Positions 34,369 to 47,784 of a DNA stretch of 64,000 nt are shown here, piece by piece; position 1 is the stretch's first letter; every line of letters starts with the position of its first letter. The notes below the pieces were generated by a model. That model searched no databases and was not told the DNA's origin. It saw only the letters and a program-made list of their open reading frames with translations. The stretch is from Herminiimonas arsenicoxydans (lineage in GTDB: Bacteria; Pseudomonadota; Gammaproteobacteria; Burkholderiales; Burkholderiaceae_D): NCBI GenBank assembly GCA_000026125.1, contig CU207211.1, forward strand, positions 1,302,001 through 1,366,000. Direction: 5' to 3'. The translations under genes and the position numbers were made by a program.

Positions 34369-35496
34369 TTACAGCAGCAGATTTTCCATCGTATGGCGAT
34401 AGATGTTCTTCAAGGGGTCGATGAAACGCACTTCGATGTGTTCATCGATTTTGTGTATGCTGCCGTTCGGCGGGCCGAACTCGACGACTTGCGGGCAAAT
34501 CTGCGCGATGAAACGGCCGTCGGAGGTGCCGCCGGTGGTCGATAATTCTGTCGTGACGCCGGTTTCCGATTTGATGGCATCTGCCATCGCATCGCTCAAG
34601 CTGCCTTTGGGCGTCAGGAAGGGGTAGCCGCTGATCGACCATTTCAAATCGTATTCGAGACCGTGCTTGTCGAGTATCGCATGTACGCGCTGCTGCAAAC
34701 CTTCGACCGTGCTGGCTGTGCAGAAACGGAAATTGAAGTCGATCACGACATTGCCCGGAATCACGTTTGAGGCGCCTGCGCCGCCGTGCATGTTCGAAAC
34801 CTGCCACGACGTCGGTAAATAGTATTCGTTGCCGTCATCCCATTTCTCCGCGACCAACTCAGCCAGAGCAGGTGCGCATTGATGGATGGGGTTGCGTGCC
34901 AGTTGCGGATACGCAATGTGTCCTTGTATTCCTTTGACGGTGAGTTTGCCGGACATGCTGCCGCGCCGACCGTTCTTGATGGTGTCACCCAGGACATCGG
35001 AAGAAGTCGGTTCGCCGACCACGCAGTAATCGAGCTGTTCGCCACGCGCCTTCAATGCATTGCAGACGATCACGGTGCCATCGGTGGCCGGGCCTTCTTC
35101 ATCGCTGGTGATCAGGAAGCCGATCGAACCTTTGTGGTCCGGATGCGCGTGTACGAATTCTTCAGCCGCCACGACCATCGCGGCGATCGAGGTTTTCATG
35201 TCCGCTGCACCGCGACCATACAGTTTGCCGTCGCGTTGGGTCGGCACGAAAGGCGGTGAAGTCCACTGATCCAGCGGTCCGGTTGGCACCACGTCGGTAT
35301 GGCCGGCGAATACCAGCAACGGTTGTGCCGTTCCCTTGCGTGCCCACAGATTGGTGACGCCATCTGATTCTATGGTTTCGCAGACAAAACCGAGCGGTGA
35401 TAATAATTCGATCAGGCGCGACTGGCAGCCTTTGTCTTCAGGGGTGACCGATGAAAGTGCAATCAGTTCTTCAGTGAGAGCGAGCGTCTTGCTCAT
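34369..35496 (-). CDS. dapE: Succinyl-diaminopimelate desuccinylase
   Basis: 375 residues, standard length. DapE hydrolyses N-succinyl-LL-2,6-diaminopimelate to LL-diaminopimelate and succinate, for lysine and peptidoglycan. It is a dizinc M20 metallopeptidase: ligands in [12 protein letters not shown] and YGRGAADMK, the catalytic Glu pair in ITSDEEGPA, and later [14 protein letters not shown] and the [10 protein letters not shown] and [15 protein letters not shown] segments. It follows the ArsC-like gene by four bases on the same strand and is followed by an intrinsic terminator. Confidence 0.97.
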   Translation of the reverse strand: MSKTLALTEELIALSSVTPEDKGCQSRLIELLSPLGFVCETIESDGVTNLWARKGTAQPLLVFAGHTDVVPTGPLDQWTSPPFVPTQRDGKLYGRGAADMKTSIAAMVVAAEEFVHAHPDHKGSIGFLITSDEEGPATDGTVIVCNALKARGEQLDYCVVGEPTSSDVLGDTIKNGRRGSMSGKLTVKGIQGHIAYPQLARNPIHQCAPALAELVAEKWDDGNEYYLPTSWQVSNMHGGAGASNVIPGNVVIDFNFRFCTASTVEGLQQRVHAILDKHGLEYDLKWSISGYPFLTPKGSLSDAMADAIKSETGVTTELSTTGGTSDGRFIAQICPQVVEFGPPNGSIHKIDEHIEVRFIDPLKNIYRHTMENLLL

Positions 35497-35500
35497 AAAA

Positions 35501-35854
35501 TCAATCTTGAAAAATGTGTTGATAAAGATCGGCGGAGAAGCCGACTGTCGTTTTTTTGTTCCTGACCAGCACCGGACGCTTGATGACCGATGGCGATTCC
35601 AGCATCAGTTCGGTTGCACTGGCCGCATCGACGATAGCTGCCTTGCGTTCGTCAGGCAGCTTGCGCCAGGTTGTTCCCTTGCGATTGACCAGCACATCCC
35701 ACGGCACATCGCGTAACCACGTTGCGATCAGCTCGCGCGTAATGCCGTCTTTCTTGAAATCATGAAAGACAAAGTCGGTGCCATTGCTGCTGAGCCAGGT
35801 ACGTGCCTTCTTGACCGTGTCGCAATTGGGAATGCCATACAGATTAATCGTCAT
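35501..35854 (-). CDS. ArsC/Spx-family protein (YffB-like)
   Basis: 117 residues with a thioredoxin-like fold. The start [20 protein letters not shown] holds a single active-site Cys in the CDTVKKA context typical of the YffB/Spx group. The other ArsC catalytic segment is [14 protein letters not shown]. Family members are annotated as arsenate reductase-like, but true arsenate reduction is not established for this subgroup; a glutathione-dependent thiol role is more likely. It sits between pilU and dapE, two to four bases from each, an arrangement conserved next to dapE in many proteobacteria. Confidence 0.88.
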   Translation of the reverse strand: MTINLYGIPNCDTVKKARTWLSSNGTDFVFHDFKKDGITRELIATWLRDVPWDVLVNRKGTTWRKLPDERKAAIVDAASATELMLESPSVIKRPVLVRNKKTTVGFSADLYQHIFQD

Positions 35855-35856
35855 GC

Positions 35857-36984
35857 TTACATTTTCAATGTGAATTCGGTGAAGCTCGCGCCTTGTTCTT
35901 CTTCCGGCTCTTCAACTTCAACTTTTTGTGCCGAGTTATTCAGCAGCCAGAACAGATTGCTGGCGGAATCGGCATGTGCCAGCGCTTCATCCTGCGTTAC
36001 CACGCCATCCCTGATCAGTTGCATCAATGCCTGCTCGAAGGTTTGTGAGCCTGGCGACATGCTCTTTTCGATCGCTTCCTTGATCTGCGTGATCTCGCCC
36101 TGTTCGATCAGTTCCGCGACGTGACGCGTATTCAGCATGATCTCGACTGCAGCGCGCCGATCTCCGTTGATGGCGCCGATCAGGCGTTGTGACACAACCG
36201 CGCGCAGGGTGGACGAAAGATCGGTCAGCAGCGACTGGCGGTTTTCAATCGGATAGAAATTGATGATCCGCGTCAAGGCCTGATAACTATTGTTCGCATG
36301 CAGTGTGGCCACGACCAGATGGCCGGACTGCGCATAGGCGAGCGCGGCCGCCATGGTTTCCTTGTCGCGAATTTCGCCGATCATGATGCAATCGGGCGCC
36401 TGTCGCAGCGCATTGCGCAAGGCGGTAGACAGGTCGGTCGAATCGCTGCCGATTTCGCGTTGATTGATTACCGACTTCTTGTTCTTGAACAGGAACTCGA
36501 TCGGATCTTCCAGCGTCAGGATGTGGCCGGTACGCAAGCCATTGCGATGATCGAGCATGGAAGCGATCGTCGTCGATTTGCCGGAGCCGGTAGAGCCGAC
36601 GACCAGCAGCAGCCCGCGTTTTTCCATCACCAGATCTGCCAGCACGGGCGGTAGTGCCAGGCTGTTGAGAGCAGGAATCTCGCCCGGGATGTAACGCAGC
36701 ACGGCCGAGATGCTGCCGCGCTGGCGAAACGCCGACAGGCGGAAACTGCCGACGCCTGCCACCGGGATGCCGATGTTGAGTTCGTTATCCCGATCCAGCT
36801 CTTCCAGTTTCGCTGCCGACACGATTTCGGCCAGCAGCGACATGATGGCTTTCTGGTCCAGCTTCTGCTGGTTGATCGGCATCAGATTGCCATTGATCTT
36901 GATATGGATCGGCGAATTGACTGCGATAAACAAGTCAGATGCTGCTTTTTCCTTCATCAGGAGAAATAACCGATCCATAGCCAT
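35857..36984 (-). CDS. pilU: Type IV pilus retraction ATPase PilU
   Basis: 375 residues of the PilT/PilU family. Walker A is GSTGSGKSTT (about 130), the Asp box follows in ILTLEDPIEF, and the Walker B is in CIMIGEIRDKETM, with the His box HLVVATLHANN. The C-terminal extension (VEVEEPEEEQGASFTEFTL) and overall sequence fit PilU rather than PilT. PilU assists retraction together with PilT. It lies two bases after the ArsC-like gene on the minus strand, in a lysine-pathway cluster, with no pilT beside it. A 69-base gap separates it from dapD. Confidence 0.92.
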   Translation of the reverse strand: MAMDRLFLLMKEKAASDLFIAVNSPIHIKINGNLMPINQQKLDQKAIMSLLAEIVSAAKLEELDRDNELNIGIPVAGVGSFRLSAFRQRGSISAVLRYIPGEIPALNSLALPPVLADLVMEKRGLLLVVGSTGSGKSTTIASMLDHRNGLRTGHILTLEDPIEFLFKNKKSVINQREIGSDSTDLSTALRNALRQAPDCIMIGEIRDKETMAAALAYAQSGHLVVATLHANNSYQALTRIINFYPIENRQSLLTDLSSTLRAVVSQRLIGAINGDRRAAVEIMLNTRHVAELIEQGEITQIKEAIEKSMSPGSQTFEQALMQLIRDGVVTQDEALAHADSASNLFWLLNNSAQKVEVEEPEEEQGASFTEFTLKM

Positions 36985-37053
36985 GAGCTAATCCTTGGTG
37001 GAAGTCAAAACGCGAAATGAAACTATGCTGCTGCCGTTCACCTGCAATTGCTG

Positions 37054-37878
37054 TTAGTCGCGCAGCAATTCGTTGATGCCGGTTTTCGCGCGGGTTTTTG
37101 CATCGACGCGTTTGACGATCACCGCACAGTACAGGCTGTATTTGCCATCAGCGGAAGGCAGGTTGCCGGATACGACAACGGAACCGGCAGGAATGCGGCC
37201 GTAGGTCACTTCACCGGTTGCACGATCGTAAATCTTGGTCGATTGGCCGATGTAGACGCCCATCGAAATAACCGAGTTTTCTTCAACGATGACGCCTTCA
37301 ACGATTTCCGAGCGGGCGCCGATGAAGCAGTTGTCTTCGATGATGGTTGGATTGGCTTGCATAGGTTCCAGCACGCCGCCGATACCGACGCCGCCGGACA
37401 AGTGCACATTCTTGCCGATCTGTGCGCAGGAGCCGACTGTCGCCCATGCATCGACCATAGATCCTTCATCGACGTAGGCGCCGATGTTGACGAATGAAGG
37501 CATCATGACGACGTTTTTGCCGATGAAGCTGCCGTGGCGAGCCACTGCGGGCGGCACCACGCGGAAACCGCCTTTGGCGAAATCTTCAGCGGTGTAGTTG
37601 GCGAATTTGGTTGGCACCTTGTCGTAGAACTGCATGTACTCGCCGGATGGCATGGCGATGTTGTCTTCCAGACGGAAGGACAGCAAGACTGCTTTTTTGA
37701 CCCATTGATTGACGACCCATGCGCCGCTGTCTTTTTGCGCAACGCGCAAAGTGCCTTCGTTCAATTGAGCGATGACTTGTGCGACTGCATTGCGCAAATC
37801 TGCCGGCGCATTTTTAGGAGAAAAATCTGCACGGTTTTCCCATGCCTGGTCGATGATCTGTTCGAGTTGTTGGGTCAT
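37054..37878 (-). CDS. dapD: Tetrahydrodipicolinate N-succinyltransferase
   Basis: 274 residues from the ATG at 37878 ([20 protein letters not shown]). The open frame extends 32 codons upstream into the dapC end and is ignored. DapD moves succinyl from succinyl-CoA to tetrahydrodipicolinate. The protein is a left-handed parallel beta helix of hexapeptide repeats, visible from [20 protein letters not shown] through [19 protein letters not shown] to [13 protein letters not shown] central helical segment ([20 protein letters not shown]) precedes it. It lies 28 bases downstream of dapC and acts just before it in the pathway. Confidence 0.97.
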   Translation of the reverse strand: MTQQLEQIIDQAWENRADFSPKNAPADLRNAVAQVIAQLNEGTLRVAQKDSGAWVVNQWVKKAVLLSFRLEDNIAMPSGEYMQFYDKVPTKFANYTAEDFAKGGFRVVPPAVARHGSFIGKNVVMMPSFVNIGAYVDEGSMVDAWATVGSCAQIGKNVHLSGGVGIGGVLEPMQANPTIIEDNCFIGARSEIVEGVIVEENSVISMGVYIGQSTKIYDRATGEVTYGRIPAGSVVVSGNLPSADGKYSLYCAVIVKRVDAKTRAKTGINELLRD

Positions 37879-37906
37879 GTGAGTACTTGTCGTTTGATAG
37901 AAATGA

Positions 37907-39121
37907 TTAAGAAGCTGACTGGGATAATTTTTGGGTGAATTCAACGATGCGCTGTGCTGCTTCCAGGCATTCATCGACTTCGGCTACCAGCGCCATGCGT
38001 ATGCGATTTTGCCCGGGATTGATGCCATGCGCCTCGCGGCCCAGATAACTGCCCGGCAATACCGTGACATTATATTCGGCATACAGGCGCTTCGCGAATT
38101 CGATATCGCCAATGGCGGCCAGCTTGTCGACTTTGGCCCACAGGTAGAAGCCGGCGTCCGGCAGTGATACATCCATCACTTCCTGCAGCAAGGGCGTGAC
38201 CTGATTGAATTTCTGGATGTATTTTTCGCGATTGTCGATCACGTGCTGTTCATCGTTCCAGGCGGCAATCGACGCGCTTTGCACGGATGGGCTCATTGCG
38301 CTGCCGTGATAGGTGCGGTACAGCAGAAATTTCTTGAGAATTTCTGCATCGCCGGCGACGAAGCCCGAACGCATGCCCGGCACATTGGAGCGTTTCGACA
38401 GGCTGGAAAAACCGATCAGGCGCGGATAGCCCTTGCGTCCCAGCTTGTGTGCGGCTTCCAGTCCGCCCAGCGGCGCTTCTGCCTTGAAGTAAATTTCGGA
38501 ATAGCATTCATCTGCCGCAATCACGAAATTGTAGCGATCGGACAAGGCAAACAGTTCTGCCCAGTCATCCAGCGTCAATACGGCGCCGGCCGGATTGCCC
38601 GGCGAACAGACGTAGACCAGTTGCACGCGCGACCATACTTCATGTGTGATGGCAGCAAAGTCAGGTGCAAAGTTGCGCGCCGGATCGCAATTGACAAAGT
38701 AAGGCTGTGCGCCAGCCAGGTAAGCCGCGCCTTCGTAAATCTGATACAGCGGATTCGGGCATACGACCAGTGCATGCTGGCTGGGATCGATGACGGTTTG
38801 CGCCAGCGCAAACAAGGCTTCGCGCGAACCGTTGACCGGCAGCACTTGCGTGGCCGGGTCCAGTTTGGGCAAGTTGTAACGGCGCTCCAGCCAGCCAGCA
38901 ATAGTGGCACGCAAGGCATCCGTTCCAGCAGTAGTCGGATAGGTCGCCAAACCATCCAGATTATCGGCCAGCGCTTTTTGTATAAAAGCCGGCGTCGGAT
39001 GCTTGGGTTCGCCTATGCCGAGGCTGATGGGCCGAAAAGCAGCGTTCGGCGTTACTCCGGCAAACAGTTGCTTGAGTTTCTCGAAGGGGTAAGGTTGCAG
39101 CTGGTTCAGAAGTGGATTCAC
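37907..39121 (-). CDS. dapC: Succinyldiaminopimelate transaminase
   Basis: 404 residues from a GTG at 39121 giving the family N-terminus [16 protein letters not shown]. The frame stays open 21 codons further to a TTG, but a TATAAT just upstream at 39194-39199 would put the transcript start close to that TTG, so I prefer the GTG. It is a class I PLP aminotransferase: [20 protein letters not shown] and the PLP Lys in [11 protein letters not shown]. It transaminates N-succinyl-2-amino-6-ketopimelate with glutamate. It is first in the minus-strand dap cluster, divergent from smc. Confidence 0.94.
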   Translation of the reverse strand: MNPLLNQLQPYPFEKLKQLFAGVTPNAAFRPISLGIGEPKHPTPAFIQKALADNLDGLATYPTTAGTDALRATIAGWLERRYNLPKLDPATQVLPVNGSREALFALAQTVIDPSQHALVVCPNPLYQIYEGAAYLAGAQPYFVNCDPARNFAPDFAAITHEVWSRVQLVYVCSPGNPAGAVLTLDDWAELFALSDRYNFVIAADECYSEIYFKAEAPLGGLEAAHKLGRKGYPRLIGFSSLSKRSNVPGMRSGFVAGDAEILKKFLLYRTYHGSAMSPSVQSASIAAWNDEQHVIDNREKYIQKFNQVTPLLQEVMDVSLPDAGFYLWAKVDKLAAIGDIEFAKRLYAEYNVTVLPGSYLGREAHGINPGQNRIRMALVAEVDECLEAAQRIVEFTQKLSQSAS

Positions 39122-39193
39122 GGCAGAGGGCGGAAAAGATGCGAGCAGTGTTAACGGTGGATTGTCAATTGACGCAAGGTTCAAAGTGGCAAC

Positions 39194-39199
39194 ATTATA
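39194..39199 (-). promoter_or_regulatory. Putative -10 of the dapC promoter
   Basis: TATAAT on the minus strand, in GGTATAATGTTGCC, about 70 bases before the chosen dapC start. The upstream -35 is poor. Confidence 0.45.
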
Positions 39200-39239
39200 C
39201 CGCCCATGCGGCTGTAACCGTAGCGCGCTTTATGCCATC

Positions 39240-39263
39240 CATAAGGACTTGCATAAGGTCTTG
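39240..39263 (+). repeat. Tandem 12-bp direct repeat in the dapC-smc intergenic region
   Basis: CATAAGGACTTG (39240-39251) is followed directly by CATAAGGTCTTG (39252-39263), differing at one base. It lies just upstream of the candidate smc promoter and about 40 bases from the dapC -10, so it could be a shared regulator site. Confidence 0.45.
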
Positions 39264-39292
39264 TTTCAAATGCGAATAAACGTTATTGCAAA

Positions 39293-39301
39293 TGCTATGA
39301 T
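39293..39301 (+). promoter_or_regulatory. Putative extended -10 promoter of smc
   Basis: TGCTATGAT, an extended -10 element with one mismatch in the hexamer, 88 bases before the smc GTG. No good -35 is visible. Confidence 0.4.
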
Positions 39302-39388
39302 TACCCCCTTTTGCGGGCTGTTTCGCCGCCTCCGCCAACTCGGTCGGAACCTTAATTTCTGTTGTATATCCTGGGAACGGTTGATAAC

Positions 39389-42300
39389 GTGCGTTTAACT
39401 TCCATTAAATTATCTGGATTCAAGTCTTTCGTCGATCCAACGAACTTTCAGGTGCCAGGCCAGTTGGTGGGTGTCGTCGGCCCGAATGGTTGCGGAAAAT
39501 CCAACATTATCGATGCCGTGCGCTGGGTTTTGGGTGAGTCCAAGGCTTCCGAGTTGCGCGGCGAGTCGATGCAGGACGTTATTTTCAACGGCACCAACAC
39601 CCGCAAGCCGGCTGGCCGCTCATCGGTCGAGCTGGTATTCGACAACGGCGAAGGCAAGGCTGCCGGCCAGTGGGGACAGTACGCAGAGATCGCCGTCAAG
39701 CGCACGCTGACGCGTGACGGCACCTCGACTTATTACATCAATAATCAGGCAGTACGCCGTCGCGATATTCAGGACATTTTCCTCGGGACGGGTCTGGGCC
39801 CGCGCGCTTACGCGATCATCGGGCAGGGCATGATTTCGCGCATCATCGAAGCGCGGCCGGAAGAACTGCGCATCTTTCTGGAAGAAGCTGCGGGCGTATC
39901 GAAGTACAAGGAACGTCGCCGTGAAACTGAAAATCGCCTGCACGACACGCGTGAAAATCTGTTGCGTGTCGAAGACATCCTGCGTGAGTTGAATGCCAAT
40001 CTGGAAAAGCTGCAAAGCCAGGCTGCAGTCGCGCAAAAATTCCACGAATTGCAGGCCGATCAGGACGAGAAACAAAAACTGCTCTGGCTGCTGCGCAAGA
40101 ATGAAGCGAAAGCCGAGCAGGACAAGCATTTCCGCGATATCGAAAAAGCGCAAGTCGATCTGGAAGAACAGACCGCCAAGTTGCGTCATGTCGAAAGCGA
40201 GCTTGAGCATATGCGTCAGGCGCATTACGGCGCCGGCGATCGCATGCATCAGGCGCAAGGTCATCTGTATCAAACCAATTCCGAAATCGGCAGCCTGGAA
40301 GCGCAAATCAAATTCGTCATCGAATCGCGCAGCCGTCTGCAATCGCAACTCAATTCGCTGACCGCGCAGCGCGATCAATGGCAACGCCAGGGCACGCAAT
40401 ATCAGGACGATCTGGTCGAAGCCGAAATGCATCTGGAAGAGCAGGCCATGCGCGTCGAGCAGGCGCAGGAAACTGCGCAACGCGAGAACGACAGGTTGCC
40501 GGCACTGGAGCAGGCGTGGCGCGAATCGCAATTGAAAACGACCGAGTCGCGCGGCAAGATCATGCAGGCGCAACAGCAGATCGAACTTGAGTCGGCACAT
40601 CAACGCAATGCGTCCAATATCCTGTCCGGTTTGACCGTACGTCGCGAACGCTTGCAGCAGGAAAAGCAGGGCTTGAATCTGCCCGATAGCACGCATCTGT
40701 CCAACCTGAAGATGCAGCTGGAAGAAAAACAGGCGACACTGGAAGAGGCAACCGAACAACTGGAAGTCGCGCAGGAACAATTGCCGAAGCTGGAAGAAGA
40801 ACGTCGCAGCACCCAGCAGCAGGTCAATACGGAAACTGCCAACAACGCGCAACTGGAAGCACGTCTGGCTGCATTGAAGCAGTTGCAGGAAAACGTGCAG
40901 GCGCAAGGCAAGGTCCAACCGTGGCTGCAGAAGCACGAGCTGGGTGAGTTGCCGCGCCTGTGGCAAAAGCTGCAGATCGATCAGGGTTGGGAAACCGCGC
41001 TGGAATCGGTCTTGCGCGAACGTACATCGGCGCTGGAAATGTCGAATCTCGACTGGGCCAAGGCTTTCTTCAACGATGCGCCGCCGGCCAAGCTGGCCTT
41101 GTTCACGCCGAATGCAATACCGTCCGAAGCGAGTCCGACGCAAACCGGCCTCAAGCCTTTCCTGAGCTTGCTGCAATTGAACGATCCCGGCTTGCGCGCC
41201 TTGATGCAGGATTGGCTGCACAACGTCTATGTTGCCGATGATATTGCAGCCGCTTTCGTCGATCGCAATAAACTGCCTAACGGCGCTTATTTCGTCACCA
41301 AGCAAGGGCATGTCATCAGCAAATCGAGCGTGCGTTTTTACGCATCCGATTCCGAGCAGGATGGCATGCTGGCGCGCCAGCAGGAAATCGAAAACATCAC
41401 CAAGCAATTGCGTGCGCAGCACATGCTGGCCGACGAAGCAAAATCGCGTTCGGTGCGTGCGGAATCCGCACTGACGCAAGCCACGCAACGCCTGCAGGAA
41501 ATTCGCCAGCGCGTGAATACGCTGACGCAAGCGGTGCATGGTTTGCAAATCGATGTCATGAAGCTGTCGGAAGTGCAGGAGCGTTTCAACCAGCGCAGCA
41601 CACAGATTGCAAGCGATCTGGAAGAGATCGCGATGCAGGAAGCCGAGCAGCAGCAGATCAAGGCCGAGTCGGAGGCGAAGTTCGAGCAGCTAGACGCCGA
41701 ACTGGGTGAACTGCAGGAAAAGCATGAAGAGGGACAGACCGATTATCTGACGAAAGAACAGCAGCTCAACGATGCGCGGCAACGGGTGCGCGAGCTGGAA
41801 CGCGGCGCACAGGAAGCGGAGTACGCGGAGAAGTCACAACGCAGCAAGATCGAAGAATTGAAGCGCAGCATCGCCACCGCGCTGGAACAGGCGGCGCAGT
41901 TGTTTGCCAATATGCAGCAAGGCAGTCTGGAACTGGAAAGCCTGGACGATCAGGCGGCACAGGCCGGCCTGCAAACCCTGCTCGACAAACGTACGGATCA
42001 GGAACGTGCGCTGGCCGATGCGCGTCATGAACTGGATCAGCTGACGCAGCAATTGCGCGGCCATGACGAGGCGCGCATGCAGGCTGAACGCAGCCTGCAA
42101 CCACAGCGCGATCGCATCACCGAACTGCAGTTGAAAGAACAGGCGGCGCGCCTGAATCAGGAGCAGTACGCACAGCAACTGATCGAAGCGCAAGCCGATG
42201 AAGCGGCATTGATGGAGAAACTCAACGGCGACCTGCGCCCGTCTTACCTGCAGGGTGAAGTCACGCGTCTGACGAATGCTATCGCGGCGCTGGGCGCAGT

Positions 42301-42916
42301 CAATCTGGCCGCGCTGGACGAACTGGCAACGGCATCGGAACGCAAGAACTTCCTCGATGCGCAAAATGCAGATCTGACCGAAGCGATCAATACGCTGCAG
42401 GATGCGATCCACAAGATCGACAAGGAAACGCGCGATCTGTTGCAGGATACTTTCGACAAGGTCAATCATCATTTCGGCGAATTGTTCCCTATCCTGTTCG
42501 GCGGCGGCCAGGCCAAACTGATGATGACCGGGGAAGAAATTCTGGATTCCGGCGTGCAGGTGATGGCGCAACCGCCGGGCAAGAAAAATGCCACGATTCA
42601 TCTGTTGTCGGGCGGCGAAAAAGCGTTGACGGCAACGGCGCTGGTGTTCTCGATGTTCCAGCTGAATCCTGCGCCATTCTGTCTGCTCGACGAAGTGGAT
42701 GCGCCACTGGATGATGCCAATACAGAACGTTTCTGCAATATGGTCAAACGCATGTCGGCGCATACGCAGTTCCTGTTTATTTCGCATAATAAAATTGCGA
42801 TGGAAATGGCGCAGCAGCTGATAGGTGTGACGATGCAGGAACAGGGCGTATCGCGGATTGTGGCGGTGGATATGGAGTCCGCTACCAGTTTTGCGGCGGA
42901 AGCGCAGACCGTCTGA
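39389..42916 (+). CDS. smc: Chromosome segregation protein SMC
   Basis: 1175 residues. The GTG at 39389 gives the conserved start VRLTSIKLSGFKSFVDPT; nine codons of upstream open frame are ignored. The N-terminal ATPase head has Walker A GPNGCGKSNI. Two very long coiled coils rich in Glu, Gln and Lys (about 165-500 and 650-1000) flank a hinge (about 500-650, LGELPRLWQKLQIDQGWETA). The C-terminal head has the signature LLSGGEKALTATALVFSMF and Walker B PAPFCLLDEVDAPLDD. SMC organises and separates sister chromosomes with ScpA/B. It heads an smc-zipA-ligA group. Confidence 0.97.
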   Translation: MRLTSIKLSGFKSFVDPTNFQVPGQLVGVVGPNGCGKSNIIDAVRWVLGESKASELRGESMQDVIFNGTNTRKPAGRSSVELVFDNGEGKAAGQWGQYAEIAVKRTLTRDGTSTYYINNQAVRRRDIQDIFLGTGLGPRAYAIIGQGMISRIIEARPEELRIFLEEAAGVSKYKERRRETENRLHDTRENLLRVEDILRELNANLEKLQSQAAVAQKFHELQADQDEKQKLLWLLRKNEAKAEQDKHFRDIEKAQVDLEEQTAKLRHVESELEHMRQAHYGAGDRMHQAQGHLYQTNSEIGSLEAQIKFVIESRSRLQSQLNSLTAQRDQWQRQGTQYQDDLVEAEMHLEEQAMRVEQAQETAQRENDRLPALEQAWRESQLKTTESRGKIMQAQQQIELESAHQRNASNILSGLTVRRERLQQEKQGLNLPDSTHLSNLKMQLEEKQATLEEATEQLEVAQEQLPKLEEERRSTQQQVNTETANNAQLEARLAALKQLQENVQAQGKVQPWLQKHELGELPRLWQKLQIDQGWETALESVLRERTSALEMSNLDWAKAFFNDAPPAKLALFTPNAIPSEASPTQTGLKPFLSLLQLNDPGLRALMQDWLHNVYVADDIAAAFVDRNKLPNGAYFVTKQGHVISKSSVRFYASDSEQDGMLARQQEIENITKQLRAQHMLADEAKSRSVRAESALTQATQRLQEIRQRVNTLTQAVHGLQIDVMKLSEVQERFNQRSTQIASDLEEIAMQEAEQQQIKAESEAKFEQLDAELGELQEKHEEGQTDYLTKEQQLNDARQRVRELERGAQEAEYAEKSQRSKIEELKRSIATALEQAAQLFANMQQGSLELESLDDQAAQAGLQTLLDKRTDQERALADARHELDQLTQQLRGHDEARMQAERSLQPQRDRITELQLKEQAARLNQEQYAQQLIEAQADEAALMEKLNGDLRPSYLQGEVTRLTNAIAALGAVNLAALDELATASERKNFLDAQNADLTEAINTLQDAIHKIDKETRDLLQDTFDKVNHHFGELFPILFGGGQAKLMMTGEEILDSGVQVMAQPPGKKNATIHLLSGGEKALTATALVFSMFQLNPAPFCLLDEVDAPLDDANTERFCNMVKRMSAHTQFLFISHNKIAMEMAQQLIGVTMQEQGVSRIVAVDMESATSFAAEAQTV

Positions 42917-43106
42917 GCGTTGGCTGTACAGAATGGGTAACACTTAACTTGAACACGGCTTGTGCGGTATCCTGAACGCGCGTTGTTTTCGCGGATAACT
43001 GCATGACCACAGAACCTTGGATTTTTATGAAACTATCCGTTTTTTTATATTTTGTCCCTTGCATGTTTAGTGCGATGCAGAGTGACTTTTCCTCTCAGGG
43101 TGCAGC

Positions 43107-47164
<4,058 letters not shown>

Positions 47165-47168
<4 letters not shown>

Positions 47169-47701
47169 CGGTAAGAGAAATCCTGAAGATGGGCGATCCG
47201 CGTTTGCTGCGGGTAGCTGAACCGGTGAAGGAATTCAATACGCCGGAACTCAATGCGCTGATTGCCGACATGTTCGATACCATGCATGCAGCGCATGGCG
47301 CAGGCCTGGCTGCGCCCCAGATCGGTGTGAATCTGCGTCTCGTGATTTACGGCTTCAAGCAAAACACGCGCTATCCCGACGCACCGCCGGTGCCCGAAAC
47401 GGTATTGATCAATCCGAAGTTGCGACCGCTTTCTTCCGAGCGGGAAGAGGGGTGGGAAGGGTGCCTGTCCGTGCCCGGTTTGCGCGGCGTGGTGCCGCGT
47501 TTCAGTTCCCTGCACTATGAAGGTTTCGATCAGTTCGGCAAGGCAATCAGTCGCGATGCAGACGGTTTCCATGCACGCGTGGTGCAGCATGAATGCGATC
47601 ATCTGGATGGCATCCTGTATCCGATGCGCATCGAGGATTTCAGCCAGTTCGGCTACGTCGATGTACTGTTCCCTGAAATGGATCCGAACGAGGACGACTG
47701 A
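47165..47701 (+). CDS. def: Peptide deformylase
   Basis: 178 residues from the ATG overlapping the galU stop (ATGA). It removes the formyl group from nascent peptides and is a metalloenzyme. The three family motifs are present: [27 protein letters not shown] with the ligand Cys, and [12 protein letters not shown] with the HExxH ligands and catalytic Glu. An open frame reaches further upstream but is inside galU. A second, separate def may exist elsewhere, beside fmt, as in many relatives; this window cannot tell. It converges with the GGDEF/EAL gene. Confidence 0.95.
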
Positions 47702-47784
47702 CCTGCGGGCGTCTGCTCCGGATATTCATGCGCGCCGTTTGTGCCGTATTTATTTCCCGTCGTATTTTCAGAGTGTGCAGCGTG

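Noticed and set aside
33678..34424. 248-codon plus-strand frame across prmB and its leader
   Set aside because: Antisense to the clearly functional prmB and to the dapE terminator; no family features.
39620..42943. Very long antisense open frames (642 and 369 codons) opposite smc
   Set aside because: They mirror the codon bias of the coiled-coil gene (leucine/glutamine/phenylalanine-rich products); smc is intact and certain.
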